DNA from: Sanguinoderma infundibulare
Taxonomy: Eukaryota > Basidiomycota > Agaricomycetes > Polyporales > Polyporaceae
Assembly: GCA_032821775.1 (NCBI GenBank)
Contig: JAVLRN010000009.1
Span: 1,798,001 to 1,862,000 of the forward strand
DNA: 64,000 bases
Reading direction: 5' to 3'
In this document: piece after piece, positions 36,676-46,822 of the stretch
Position numbering within the stretch: position 1 is the first letter of the stretch
Layout of the letters: the number at the start of each line of letters is the position of its first letter
Notes under the pieces: model-generated
The model's database searches: none
What the model was told of the DNA's origin: nothing
What the model saw: the letters and a program-made list of their open reading frames with translations, nothing else
Made by a program: the position numbers and the translations under genes

Positions 36676-37869
36676 CTACCACTCAAATTCACTATCGGCG
36701 AACGCTCGAGTGAGCGCGGCAGAAAGGCGAGGCAGAGCGGTGTACATACCCAGTGCACTTGGCGAAGAGGTAGTCCTTCCCGTTGACGTGGATCATACCG
36801 TCCTTGAGAACACACTTCCACTTGTTCTTCACGCGCGCAACCTAGCAGACTCGTTAGCGACCCATTGTCGAATGAAAACCATACGACGAACCTTATCGTA
36901 GGTACAGAATACGATGTCTGTGTCAGCACTGCCGCCCTCGATACCTTCTTGCTCGTTATCAGAATCAGAATCGTCCAGGTCACTGTTGATAGCCTCCGAG
37001 TCGTCGACCTTCGCGGCGGTCGAATTCTGCGAGGGTTGAGGCAGCGATGGATGCGAGGCTCTGGGAGCGTAGTTATTTTGACTCGGGGGAGGTGAAGGTG
37101 ATTCAGACGAAGATGACGAAGGGCCGTCTAGCTGAGGGATCCTTGACGACGAAGCGGACGCGGATGGCCCATCGACCTGGGGTATCCTCGCAGTCGGAGC
37201 TGGCGGTGCAGATGCGGGAACGGGAGGATACCGCGCGGTCGGTGGTGGAGGAGCCTGTCCTGCAGCACTAAGAGGCCGAGCGCCGTTCACGGGCGGATAC
37301 GAGGGCACTTGCTGACTAGGCGCGACCGGCCGACCAGGGATTTGCGGGCCAGGCAGGGAGGGAATGCCGTACTGAGCCATGGTCGTCGGGTTACTTAGCA
37401 CGTAGCGGTTGTCTACCGGTTCCGCCTTGACGTGCGGCTGACTGGACACCTGCATCGGGTGTGGTGGAGGAGCGTATGCTGTATGGGGTGGGTAGTGCCC
37501 GTGCTGCATGGAATGCATTGGATGCGGGGGGTAGGCTGCATGGGCAGGTGCTGAGGGAGCAGGCGGAGGTGGTGGCTCAAAGTCGGCCACATGAGATGCG
37601 ATGACCTTCGCTTCCCATTTCTGCATGTCGGAGGAACAGCTGGGTAAATGAGGGATTAGAACACACATGCAAACGGCATACTTACACTCTGAAGCTCAGC
37701 CAGGACGTCCTCAGAAACGCCAAAGTCATCGAACTCCGGCTTTATGTTTGCAATCACGTCGTCGATGACGGAGCGGTAGATGGAGGGCTCATCGAAGGAT
37801 CCAATGTCATCGAGGGAACTAGTTAGAACACATCTTGGGTGAGCAGCTCACCACAATCTTATTGGACAT
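36676..37869 (-). CDS. TOA1: transcription initiation factor TFIIA large subunit
   Basis: Large (alpha/beta) subunit of TFIIA, which stabilises TBP on the TATA box in RNA polymerase II initiation. The ATG at 37869 starts MSNKIV and, after an intron, PSIYRSVIDDVIANIKPEFDD, the N-terminal four-helix-bundle signature. A long Pro/Ser/Gln spacer, as usual in this subunit, spans the middle. An acidic block (DDSEAINSDLDDSDSDNE) then leads to the beta-barrel end: DIVFCTYDKV, ARVKNKWKC, LKDGMIHVNGKDYLFAKC, with the terminal EFEW typical of the family. About six short introns, one of which separates the last seven codons. Essential and nuclear. Confidence 0.92.
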
Positions 37870-37956
37870 CGCGCCGCTAAGCTCCCGGGACCGTCGACAA
37901 CAACGAGCGCAACAGCGGGGCCACGGGTGGTGGGTGGAGGGGACAAGGAAGGGGCA

Positions 37957-37962
37957 TTTATA
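37957..37962 (-). promoter_or_regulatory. TATA box of the TFIIA gene
   Basis: TATAAA on the minus strand, 88 bases before the ATG at 37869. Confidence 0.55.
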
Positions 37963-37963
37963 G

Positions 37964-38391
37964 AAGGTTGCGATTGAGGGAAGAGGTGAACTCCGGTTCA
38001 AACTCCGCTCATTCACTCCTTTCCCGCGCACGGACCACTCGCCACCGGATGACGTCAGCGACATCCCTTGGCACAGCTTCCATGTCAGCCTGCAAACCAC
38101 CACGGCTTCAGCGTCGTTCGTAGTCACGCATGCCCTCCACGAAGGCTCGGCGAACGCTATTTTCGCTGCCGCCGTCAAGGCTGAGGGCAAGGGCACCAAT
38201 CTCCAGTTCATTGCCACTGTGACGTTCAACGACATTCCATTCAGTGTCTGGCGGAAAGCTTGGTACGTCGCACTCCTTTGGATTTTGGCACTGATCTCTG
38301 GCACAGCCGCACATGGTTCTCCGCCGCTCAAGCATCGCTTCCAGCGTCGTCAACTACAACCACTACTTTGGGAGCAACGTCCTTCCAATAA
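37964..38391 (+). pseudogene. orphan coding-like segment, possible gene remnant
   Basis: The plus strand is open from 37964 and reads like protein: PPDDVSDIPWHSFHVSLQTT, FVVTHALHEGSANAIFAAAV, then NLQFIATVTFNDIPFSVWRK. A plausible intron (38263-38306, GTACGT..GCACAG) joins RTWFSAAQASLPASS and a threonine run before a stop at 38389. There is no in-frame ATG, and the frame starts inside the TFIIA upstream region, so a complete gene is hard to fit. It may be a truncated duplicate or the last exons of a gene whose first exon I cannot find. No family recognised. Confidence 0.33.
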
Positions 38392-39041
38392 TGATCAGAT
38401 TCAGGAAGCGCCAAACGGTGGTGTCTTGAATTCTGTGCACTTGGGTTGTGTACCTTTACGAAGCGTTGAATCAAATGTCGTTGTGGACCATGATGACTCC
38501 AAGACATTGCACGCCCAAGCCCCACGGACTTTCACCATCAAAATCTCCGGGTTCGGACCAGGAAGGTCGAGTCAAACATTGACCAGTTACCGGTGAGTGC
38601 CTTCGGCTCCGAAGATGTCTGATTGGCGGTGTCTTGACTCGTGCTGTTCACACACCTTTCCCTCGATTCCCTTTGGCACAATGCACAGACCGCGAGTTGC
38701 GCTCTACGTACCTCTGAGTTGCGCACATCCCTGGCGAACCAATTGCAGTGGTGCCTATAGCGGGTGGGCCATGTTCCGTCAAGGAGGACACCACCGGGAC
38801 ACCGGTCAGAATCACCGTTGTAGCGTCGGACAGAAGGACGCATTGCAGTCCCAGATGGTCTAGGTTCGAGCCGCGACGGACAGTCCCATGATGACTTGGA
38901 CTGCGATACACCAGCGCCGGTCTTGGATATAAATATGTGCACAAACCATCCATCTCACAGACAACCACCTCCTCATTGCAGCAGACCTATCACACCCTCT
39001 AGTACAGCTTACACCTTTCTCCCATCAGCCCCACTTACAGG
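38392..39041. other. upstream region of the P450 gene
   Basis: No gene supported. Contains the P450 core promoter with a TATA box and a pyrimidine-rich leader. Confidence 0.5.
38928..38935 (+). promoter_or_regulatory. TATA box of the P450 gene
   Basis: TATAAATA, 114 bases before the ATG at 39042. Confidence 0.65.
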
Positions 39042-41160
39042 ATGTATTCAGACCCTCAGCCTGTCTTCTACGCCTCCGTGGTAATCGTCATCGCCTGGTA
39101 TTTGATCAAGTGGCGAACGGACCCGGTGAGCACGTGCGCGCCTGAGCCATTGAGAGCAGAACCTGACACCACTATCCGTGATGATCTAGCTAAGAGCTAT
39201 ACCCACCGTTGGCGGTTCCTCTGCTCCCATATTATCCTACCTGACCGTGAGAAGGACCTTGCAAGACAGCAAAGGGTTGCTGGAGGAAGGATACATCAAG
39301 GTGTGTCTGCACACCCGCTCGCGATTCCCCCCTCTGCCAGTTAACGTCAGTGGCCACGTAATAGTACTATAACTCCGCTTTTAAGATTGCCCTTCTCGAC
39401 CAATGGGTTGTCATCCTCACTGGAAACAAGTTGGTCGAGGAGCTTAGGAAGCGCCCTGATGACGAACTGTCGTTCGTCGAGGCTGAGGAGGACGTACGTT
39501 TCCGTTGTGTTGCTCCCTTTGCTGTCAGTGGGCTCGCATTGACTTGCCGGTAGATCATGCAAACCCGGTTCACCATGGGACGGGAGATTCTTGATGACCA
39601 GTACCATGTCGATATAATCAGGGACAAGCTGACGCGCGTGATCCCTGCCGTTCTCCCGGACGTAGTTGATGAGCTTTCCATGGTACTCCCGGAGTACATC
39701 CAGACTGATTCAACCGATGGTCAGTGCGAGAGTGCGGTGTCTTTGAACAAGTTGGTCGCCCCGCTCACCTTCTATTTAACTTAGGCTGGGTCGAAGTCAG
39801 CGTTTGGAAGTCTATGCTCAATATCGTGGCTCGCATCAGTAACAGGGTTTTCGTAGGACCCTCTCTATGTAAATGTATTGTTGTGGGGGGTCGCGTTAGG
39901 CATACTAACTTAAAGCATGTGTCGCAGGCCGCAACAAGGATTACTTGAACCTAGCGATGGACTTCGCCATCGACGTCAACAAGGACAGAGCCCTCATCAA
40001 CTACCTCCCTGAGTTCGTCAAGCCGTGAGTGATCCAAGTGTTTTCAAGCTCCCCACGGGTCAAACGTTCTTTGCGTAGTTTCATCGGACACTACATGAGC
40101 GGCGTTAAGAACACCATCCGCCGAACGCTCCCATTCTTCACTCTTGTGTTGGAAGAGCGTAGGGCCTGCATGAAAGAATACGGCGAGGATTGGGCGGAGA
40201 AACCGGTAAAACATTCTTTCGACGCTGGTGTAATCTTCGAAAGTTAACTCTGCACCGCAGAGTGACGCGCTTCAATGGGTCCTTGATCTCGCTGTTGCCA
40301 AAGGTCACAGCGACCTCAACGTCGTTGAAAGGCTCCTTTTCATCAACTTCGGCGCTATTCACACTACGTCCAACGTACGTGCTCTTCCGTCGTTCATACC
40401 CCGAGTCCGTGAAAAGCCAACATCATTCCTCATCGACAGAGTCTGACACACGCCCTCTACGACTTGGCTTTCATGCCCGAACACGTCGAGCCACTGAGAG
40501 AGGAAGTCGAAGCAATAGTCGACGCGGAGGGGTGGACGAAGAACGCCATCGCCAAAATGTCAAAGATGGACAGCTTCCTGAAGGAGTCGACCCGCATCCA
40601 CGGAATCGTCCTCAGTGCGTCCCGTCTCTCCCTTTTTTTCGACTCGAGCGCATATATTGACCACACCTTTCTATCATAGCCTCGCTGACCCGCAAGGCAG
40701 TCAAGGATGTCACGCTCAGTGATGGTACCTTCATCCCCAAAGGCACGTTTGTCGCGGCTCCCCAGGCTGCGACGCACCTCAACGAGGAGTACTACCGCGA
40801 CGCGACGACCTTCGATCCGTTCCGTTTCTCACGGATGCGCGAGAAAGAGGGCGAATCGTTGAAGCACCAGTTCGTCAACACGTCCACCGAGTTCATCGCC
40901 TTTGGCCATGGTAAGCATGCATGGTACGTCAGGTCTCTGTATTCATGAGACTGGGTGGACTGACATGCACTTGTTCTCACAGCCCGGGACGCTTCTTCGC
41001 GGCCAATGAGATGAAGGCGGTCGTAGCGTACATCCTGCTGCACTACGACCTCAAGCTCTGCGGCGACGGCTCCCGACCGAAGAACATATATGCCGCCCGC
41101 AACATCCAGCCAGACCCCGATGGCCGAGTGTTATTCAAGAAGCGGAGACCCATGAGTTAA
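39042..41160 (+). CDS. cytochrome P450 monooxygenase (ent-kaurene-oxidase-like class)
   Basis: Heme-thiolate monooxygenase anchored in the ER membrane, using electrons from NADPH-P450 reductase. The ATG at 39042 gives an N-terminal anchor (VFYASVVIVIAWYLIKW). The I-helix oxygen-activation motif reads INFGAIHTTSN, the K-helix ExxR is ESTR, and the PERF-region equivalent is FDPFRFSR. The heme-binding loop is FGHGKHACPGR with the axial cysteine intact. VVILTGNKLVEELRKRPDDE and IMQTRFTMGREI resemble the fungal class often annotated as ent-kaurene oxidase-like (CYP512/CYP5150-type clans); the substrate cannot be predicted. About nine introns of 50-100 bases. It lies near a glutathione transferase gene, which would suit xenobiotic or lignin-fragment detoxification, but no biosynthetic cluster genes (terpene cyclase, PKS, NRPS) are nearby. 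Confidence 0.93.
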
Positions 41161-41607
41161 AGGATTATACGTGAAGCTAGCAAGGATGTCGCCATGTGGT
41201 CCCAAGTCTATCAATTGGGAGACCACTAAGGTCCTGGCGCATCGTTGATGGATACCTTCGCAAGATATGCGCTCATTTCAGTCATGTACTTTGGAAAGCT
41301 ATTGACAGAATCGCGTGCACGGCGCGTCTGTCCGTACTCCCGCTGTCGGATTCGAATACTGTTGGCAGCCCGGCGTATCGGCTCACAGAAAAGTGACAAA
41401 ATGTGCTGGAAACATGTCTGTTCATAAGTCATGCAGGACCTCCAAGTTGCAAGGTTCGAACGACGAAAAGAGTGAATGTATCCGAGTCTGAGTTGTTCAG
41501 ACGAGCGCTTAGTATACTGAAGAGGACGGGACCAAACAGGACCAAACGGATGAGCGCGGTACTGGACGTCTTGGGTGTTGGTGACGGCGAGCAGCGACCA
41601 TAACACC
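41161..41607. other. spacer between P450 and Vps3844 genes
   Basis: Nothing beyond a 3' flank and promoter is visible. Confidence 0.45.
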
Positions 41608-42783
41608 ATGAAGGGACTCTTCATCATCCCTCTGCTGCTCACCAGCCTTTGTCAGGCTGTCCGAGTCTACCTTCACCCAGGCCCTCACATTCCTCCCCGT
41701 GTTCACGCTAGCACCGCCGGCGCAGCTCTCGCTAAGCATCTCGACCTCGAGCGGTTTGAGGACGCTTCGCCCTACTTCGGAGATCAGGAATTGTTTGTCG
41801 GGCATGGTTCCAGTACGGGGCTGCTTTTGACGATCAGTGAGGAGGATGCACGAGGTACGTTCCATTCGGATTCAGTCACTGGCACCGCGACCTGAATCAA
41901 GGCGTGACAATGGCCACAGCGGTGATCCCCCACTCTCTCAAGAAGTCCACGTTCTCTGTTTCCCCCGCACCAACCGCCGACTCTCTTTCCGTTCTGATAC
42001 CCACCTACATCGACCGCGCCCACCACGTGTACTCGTACGTCTATGAACCGACCGTCTCCCTCCCCCACGCAGGCGCTGCCTCCTCGCTGCAGGCGTTCGC
42101 AGACCTGAAGGACTTCCTCGAGGGCGACTACGCCGTCGACCGTTTCGCCGCTTTCGACTTCACCTCCCTCACTGCCTCGCTGGAGGATCACTTCGGCGCG
42201 GACCACGAGCAGGTGCACGAAGCCCACAAGACGCTCCGCCAGACTCTCAAGGCCCTCACTGCACGCACCGACATCAAACTCGCCGTAGTCTCTGTCCCGT
42301 CCTCCAGCTCCTATCGCAAGCACATGCACGGGCACCACAAGCGCGACCCACAGCAGACTCCGCTCCCGATCCCGCGCCCCGCAGAGCCCATCGACTCCAT
42401 CTCGACGTGCTACACCAGCGCAGAGGCGTGCGGGAACGCGACGAGCGCGTGCAGCGGCCATGGGTCGTGCGTCTCGGCGAGCAAGGCCGGAAAGACGTGC
42501 TTCGTTTGCGCCTGTAGCGTGACGAGGGACATGAAGGGCAGGAAGGAGCACTGGGCGGGTAGTGCGTGCGAGCGGCAGGATGTTAGCGGGTGCGTCATAT
42601 ACCTTCCGTCGTATCGTTTCGTCGGTTCGCTAATGCATACGGACCAGACCATTTGTCCTTCTTGCAGGCACGACGATCGTTCTGCTCCTTCTCATTGTCG
42701 GCTCCGTTGCGCTGCTCTCTGGCGTTGGCGACCAGAAGCTGCCGAGCACGCTGACTGGTGGCGTGGCTCCGCACTCAAGGTGA
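41608..42783 (+). CDS. Vps3844-like ER membrane protein (DUF3844)
   Basis: Member of the fungal Vps3844 C-terminal-domain family, an ER membrane protein linked to vacuolar protein sorting. The ATG at 41608 gives a signal peptide (MKGLFIIPLLLTSLCQA). The luminal part includes YFGDQELFVGHGSSTGLLL. The cysteine-rich domain is clear: CYTSAEACGNATSACSGHG, then CFVCACSVTRDMKGR and HWAGSACERQDVSG. The last exon gives the transmembrane helix only if the acceptor at about 42648 is used; the product then reads PFVLLAGTTIVLLLLIVGSV and ends DQKLPSTLTGGVAPHSR, as in relatives. The nearby acceptor at about 42668 would shift frame and lose the helix. Two introns. Confidence 0.88.
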
Positions 42784-44079
42784 ACGACCCTGTATATATC
42801 GTACTTGTGCGTGTAATGCTTTCAGTGACACGGACTGTTTTGCTATCAATGCACTGGAATCGTCTATGGAAAGAAGGGCCAATCATGGTGCGTGCCCATA
42901 CGCCTGTCTTCCTTCTTCGGTTTGCATGACTGTGTTCAAGGTTCCAAATGCTACAATCATTTCAACTTTGCCCCTAACATCGTGCGCAGCACGCTTGGGG
43001 CACAGGCTTATGCGTGTCTAAGTGTGGTCCAATGCTGCTTCCGGGAATGCATATGCGACGAGATCGCAGGCCGTAGAACGATCAGGAACTGTCGTTGGGC
43101 ATTCCGACTCGGAAATGTAGTCGGTCGACCATTCTTCATCAGCCTGTCACTTTGGCGATGGCTGCGGTGCAGGCATTTGGAGAATTGCGCTTTGTTTGAG
43201 GTTGCGGACCCCTCCTTGCTCTGATATCTGCCGTTTAATTTGGCTTCTCGAATGGAAAGCCTGCGGTCACCGTCCGTCCCTGCCACCCGTCAGACCATCT
43301 GCATAGGTTCAATTAGTCGGTGTTGCAGCGTGGATATCGAAAAGTATCTTGTTTTCAGTAAAGCGTGGTGTGCGTTATTGCCTGAGCACCTGAGCACTGT
43401 CCCCAGACACGAGTTGCGAGCGTGCCGAAAGAGAGGTGGTTGCCAGCTGCTTGAGGTATGCTGCTCGCTGTTTACTGTAAACAGACAATTATACTGACGT
43501 GATCGAGGAAATCCCATCTGATCAGTAACATCAGAAAGATTGGTGAAGTTGATGCCTGGTGGCAGAAGCTGGAGTCCGACCCAAGTTCACCAGGAAAGGC
43601 AATCCAAGTGCGCATTGAACGAAGCGGGTGTGCATGTATAATTGCTTCCACCCTTCCATATCTTGGTCGCCTCTTGATCGCCGCCTCTGTCTCTGACTGC
43701 GTCGCAACGGTTTCCGCAACGTGTTCTCCACCGGAGGTGGTCCTTTGACCAATTCGGCGTAAGTCCCTTCTAATATCCCCGTCGGTAATTATGACCTGGT
43801 CATCCAGTGCTATGCAGGCTTTTGTAGTCAAATCATTCGATGTTTTGGTCCTCCACGTCACGCAGGACTGCAATTTGTCCAAATTGGTACATGAGCTGTC
43901 AGGAAACAAGTGCTCTCTCTCTCAGCCGCACGGGTAGAGGTTGCTGTTGGAGTCGTGTGCTGTCGGAGTCGTGCCGACAGGCGGGCTTCTTCGCTGCTAT
44001 AAAGTGTGCAAGATGACGCTCTCGGCGGCACTCAGACTTGGGCCCCATTCTTCCAGATGTGCCACTTTCCACAGACACC
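42784..44079. other. 1.3 kb spacer before the glutathione transferase gene
   Basis: Some protein-like reading occurs on both strands around 43520-43750 (plus: KIGEVDAWWQKLESDPSSPG; minus: a 145-codon frame), but neither has a start, splice partner or known motif. The last 90 bases are the transferase promoter. Confidence 0.4.
43998..44003 (+). promoter_or_regulatory. TATA box of the glutathione transferase gene
   Basis: TATAAA, 82 bases before the ATG at 44080. Confidence 0.65.
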
Positions 44080-44968
44080 ATGGCTCAAACCGGACAGATT
44101 ATATTCTACACTCATGCGTTTGTCGTCCGTGTTCAATATACTTGTGTTTACCTTGAATTGACGCTGGACGTGTGGATTGGCAGGCCTCCCCCTTCTGCCA
44201 ACGGGTCGACATCGCCTTAGAAGAGGTCAAAGCGGACTACACGCCCTTCATCGATATGGAGAAACCTGAGTGGTACAACTCGAAGATCAACCCCGTCACC
44301 GGCAGGGTCAGTCATTGTCTCCCAGTCCAAATTCGCCATTACCATTCCACCCGTTGCTCACGTCCAGCCAGATCCCGACGCTCAGCTACGGCGGGCCCAA
44401 GCACCCGCCCGAAGAGCCCTCCCGGGAAGCCACGGTGCTCGTCGAGTCCGGCGCCATCCTCGAGTTCCTCGCCGAGACCTTCCCATCCGCCAAGCTCCTT
44501 CCGGCCGACGCCATCCTCCGCGCGAAAGCGCGCATTTTCGTCTCCGTCGTTGACGACAAGCTCGTGAGCGCTCTCCACGGGTTCTTTTCCGGGGCCGCGC
44601 CGGCGAGCGACCTCCTCGCGGGCTTTGAAGCGCTGCAGGCGCTCCTGCCGCCCGCCGGGTTCGCGGTGGGAGAGTGGAGCATCGCGGACGTCGCGGCGGG
44701 CCCGTTTCTCTCCTGGATCCTCTTGCTGTTGGAGAACGACCTGGGGAGGCACGCCGTCGAGGAGGGGGAGAAGGTTCTGGAGGCGCTGCGTGGGCCGAAG
44801 TTTGCGCGGATCACGAAGTACGTCGAGGACGTGAAGGCGCGAGAGAGCTTCCGGGCCATCCGGGACGAGGTGAGTTTTCTTGCGAGTGGAACGAGATTGG
44901 TTGCTTAGTCGAAAGTCGTAGACGGCGACGCTGGCTTTCTTGAAGACGATTCCTGCCATTCAACGTAA
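44080..44968 (+). CDS. glutathione S-transferase (GST N- and C-terminal domains)
   Basis: Cytosolic transferase joining glutathione to electrophiles or reducing them with glutathione. The ATG at 44080 starts MAQTGQIIFYTHAF, the first strand of the thioredoxin fold, followed after an intron by SPFCQRVDIALEEV with an active-site-type cysteine. The first donor is weak (GTCGTC) but keeps the frame. After a second intron, IPTLSYGGP holds the cis-proline and VLVESGAILEFLAETFPSA the glutathione-contacting ES pair. The C-terminal helical domain ends in VGEWSIADVAAGPFLSWIL, the N-capping box region. A last small exon adds SKVVDGDAGFLEDDSCHST. The SPFCQR motif points to the omega/GTO-like or related fungal Cys-type classes rather than Ser/Tyr classes. 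Confidence 0.86.
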
Positions 44969-45693
44969 CTAGGGCATCTAAAGGCAAATCCTCCTCCCTG
45001 GAATATTAAGCAGGACGTCAGTTACGCCTGGCAGTAAGTAGAATGAACGAATGCCATCGTGTCTCCAATCAGTACTAGTAGATGACGCCCACCCCGGTTA
45101 TGCCTTCAGTTGCTCATTATTCGATGTCATATCTTCGTGGAGAATGTTTCTCTGACGACTCACCCTGAATATTCGGTCAACTATTCAGTCAACGTGCAGT
45201 CGTTTCAGTTGCTTATTGAGTATCCCTCTTACGCCACAGATCACGTGTAGCGCCGGTTAAGCGAGACAGGCTTGAAGTTCCGCTGCACAACGTCTGTATA
45301 TATAATACTTGCTTACTAACAGGATCCCGAACAGGCAAATTGATCAGAATATTCCTGGTGAGTAGCTCCGATGCTTCAGTTCAATCAGAATAAAATGCTA
45401 TTGTGTGGAACGCAGGCCCGGGAGTCCGCACGGCGCCTAGACCGTCACCAATTGTCTTCGGGGCGTATAGCCCAATTGACAGCCATCCGTTGGGCAACGG
45501 CCCCCCAATTATCCTCGTCCCTAAGCACAGCTGTGGCTGTGACTCTGTATAGCAAGCTGTTGTCTCTTAGCTCCGCCACCGAGCATTATAAAAGACCTAT
45601 GTTCGACCGTGCCTCCTCTGGCATCTCTCGTCTCCTACTGTCCCGCAGTCACAGTACCTTTCAAGTTCCTCTATCTACACTCCCTGACACACC
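44969..45693. other. promoter region of the kinase-like gene
   Basis: AT-richer than its surroundings up to about 45350. No gene supported. Confidence 0.45.
45587..45592 (+). promoter_or_regulatory. TATA box of the kinase-like gene
   Basis: TATAAA, 107 bases before the ATG at 45694, followed by a pyrimidine-rich leader. Confidence 0.65.
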
Positions 45694-46822
45694 ATGTTTT
45701 TCCGTGGCGGAAACCTCGATATTCGGATGGCGAGGTCAGACCTCGTTGGTGAAAGTCTGTGGTCGGCCGGCGAGAAATGGCCGCGGGACGTCGCCGACCC
45801 GGAGGCCCAGGTCTCGCTGCTTGGTGACTCGTCTATGGTGAGCACATCTCTTTGATCTGATTTCGAGAACGCGAGCCTCGCTCACGTTGCGCCGGTAGGA
45901 GGTGCCTGTCGCATGCACTTGTATAGACAGCCGGATACGGAGCTCGGCGACACTCTGGCACCCAGAATCATCGACGCATGCCTTGGCGCGCAGTCTGTCG
46001 TTGTCCCCGTATTCTGACGACCCTTGGAATCACTGCTGCCCGACCGATGTCATCCATTGCCCGACACATAACACGCCGCGTGTTGTGGAACCTCCCCTAC
46101 GGAAGTACAAGGACTTGTCTTTCAAGCGCGTCGGCGAAGCCGTGGATTTCTTCCGCCAGGTCCTCGAGGTGCGCGGTCCCTCTGACCGCTATCTGCATAT
46201 GCTGACACACATTGTCTCTCAGGGCTTGGAATTCTTGCACCGGCATTGCATCGCACACCGGTTCGTCTCGATCTTAAGCTGAGTCTCACCTCCGAGCGCT
46301 CATTAATGTCCTCGTCCCAGAGACTACACGTGGCGCCACATAGCGATGGACGCCCAGTGCCCGTGGCCTGAATACTACATCACCCTCTCCCCGGCCTCAT
46401 GCATCTACGGGCCGGACGAGGAGTTCTTGGTCGCGTTACCGCGGGCATGCGGCGATCCGTCCGTGCCCGAGTTCAACCAGGGCCGGCTGACCCTGCACAA
46501 TCCCTTCTCCACAGACGTATACTGCCTAGGCAACCTCATCCGGAGGGACTTCCTCGAGGTGCGTATATGCACCTGAACTTGTCGTCGCTTTGACGAGCGA
46601 ACCTGACCGTCGGTGTTATTTTATTAGGTCTACTCCAACCTGGACTTCATGAACGACCTGGTGTGCGCCATGGTCCAGACCGAGCCGAGCAGGCGTCCGC
46701 CAATGGACGAAGTCGTCGACGCGTTCGAGCAGGCCGTCGGCGCTCTGTCCGTGAAAATGCTGAGGAAGCCTCTGAGGAGGCGGCGCTCCCGGCTCGCTAG
46801 CTTCTTCTGCGCGTGCTTCTAG
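45694..46822 (+). CDS. protein-kinase-like protein, probable pseudokinase
   Basis: Belongs to the expanded agaricomycete kinase-like family. The ATG at 45694 starts MFFRGGNLDIRMARSDLVGE. Recognisable kinase parts are VGEAVDFFRQVLE spliced to GLEFLHRHCIAHRDYTWRHI (catalytic loop) and a C-lobe ending FMNDLVCAMVQTEPSRRPPM DEVVDAF. The catalytic Asn after HRD is replaced by His, no DFG is present (the region reads YYITLSPAS), and no glycine-rich loop or VAIK lysine is visible, so phosphotransfer is unlikely. Four introns. In the exon near 45905-46015 an alternative frame (TELGDTLAPRIIDACLGAQSV) looks more like the family's N-lobe than the frame that joins downstream, suggesting a frameshift or an unrecognised intron. 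The Cys-containing tail SRLASFFCACF could be lipid-modified. Confidence 0.75.

Noticed and set aside
43472..43909. 145-codon minus-strand frame and an opposing protein-like plus frame
   Set aside because: The two are mutually exclusive, and neither has a motif, promoter or splice partner.
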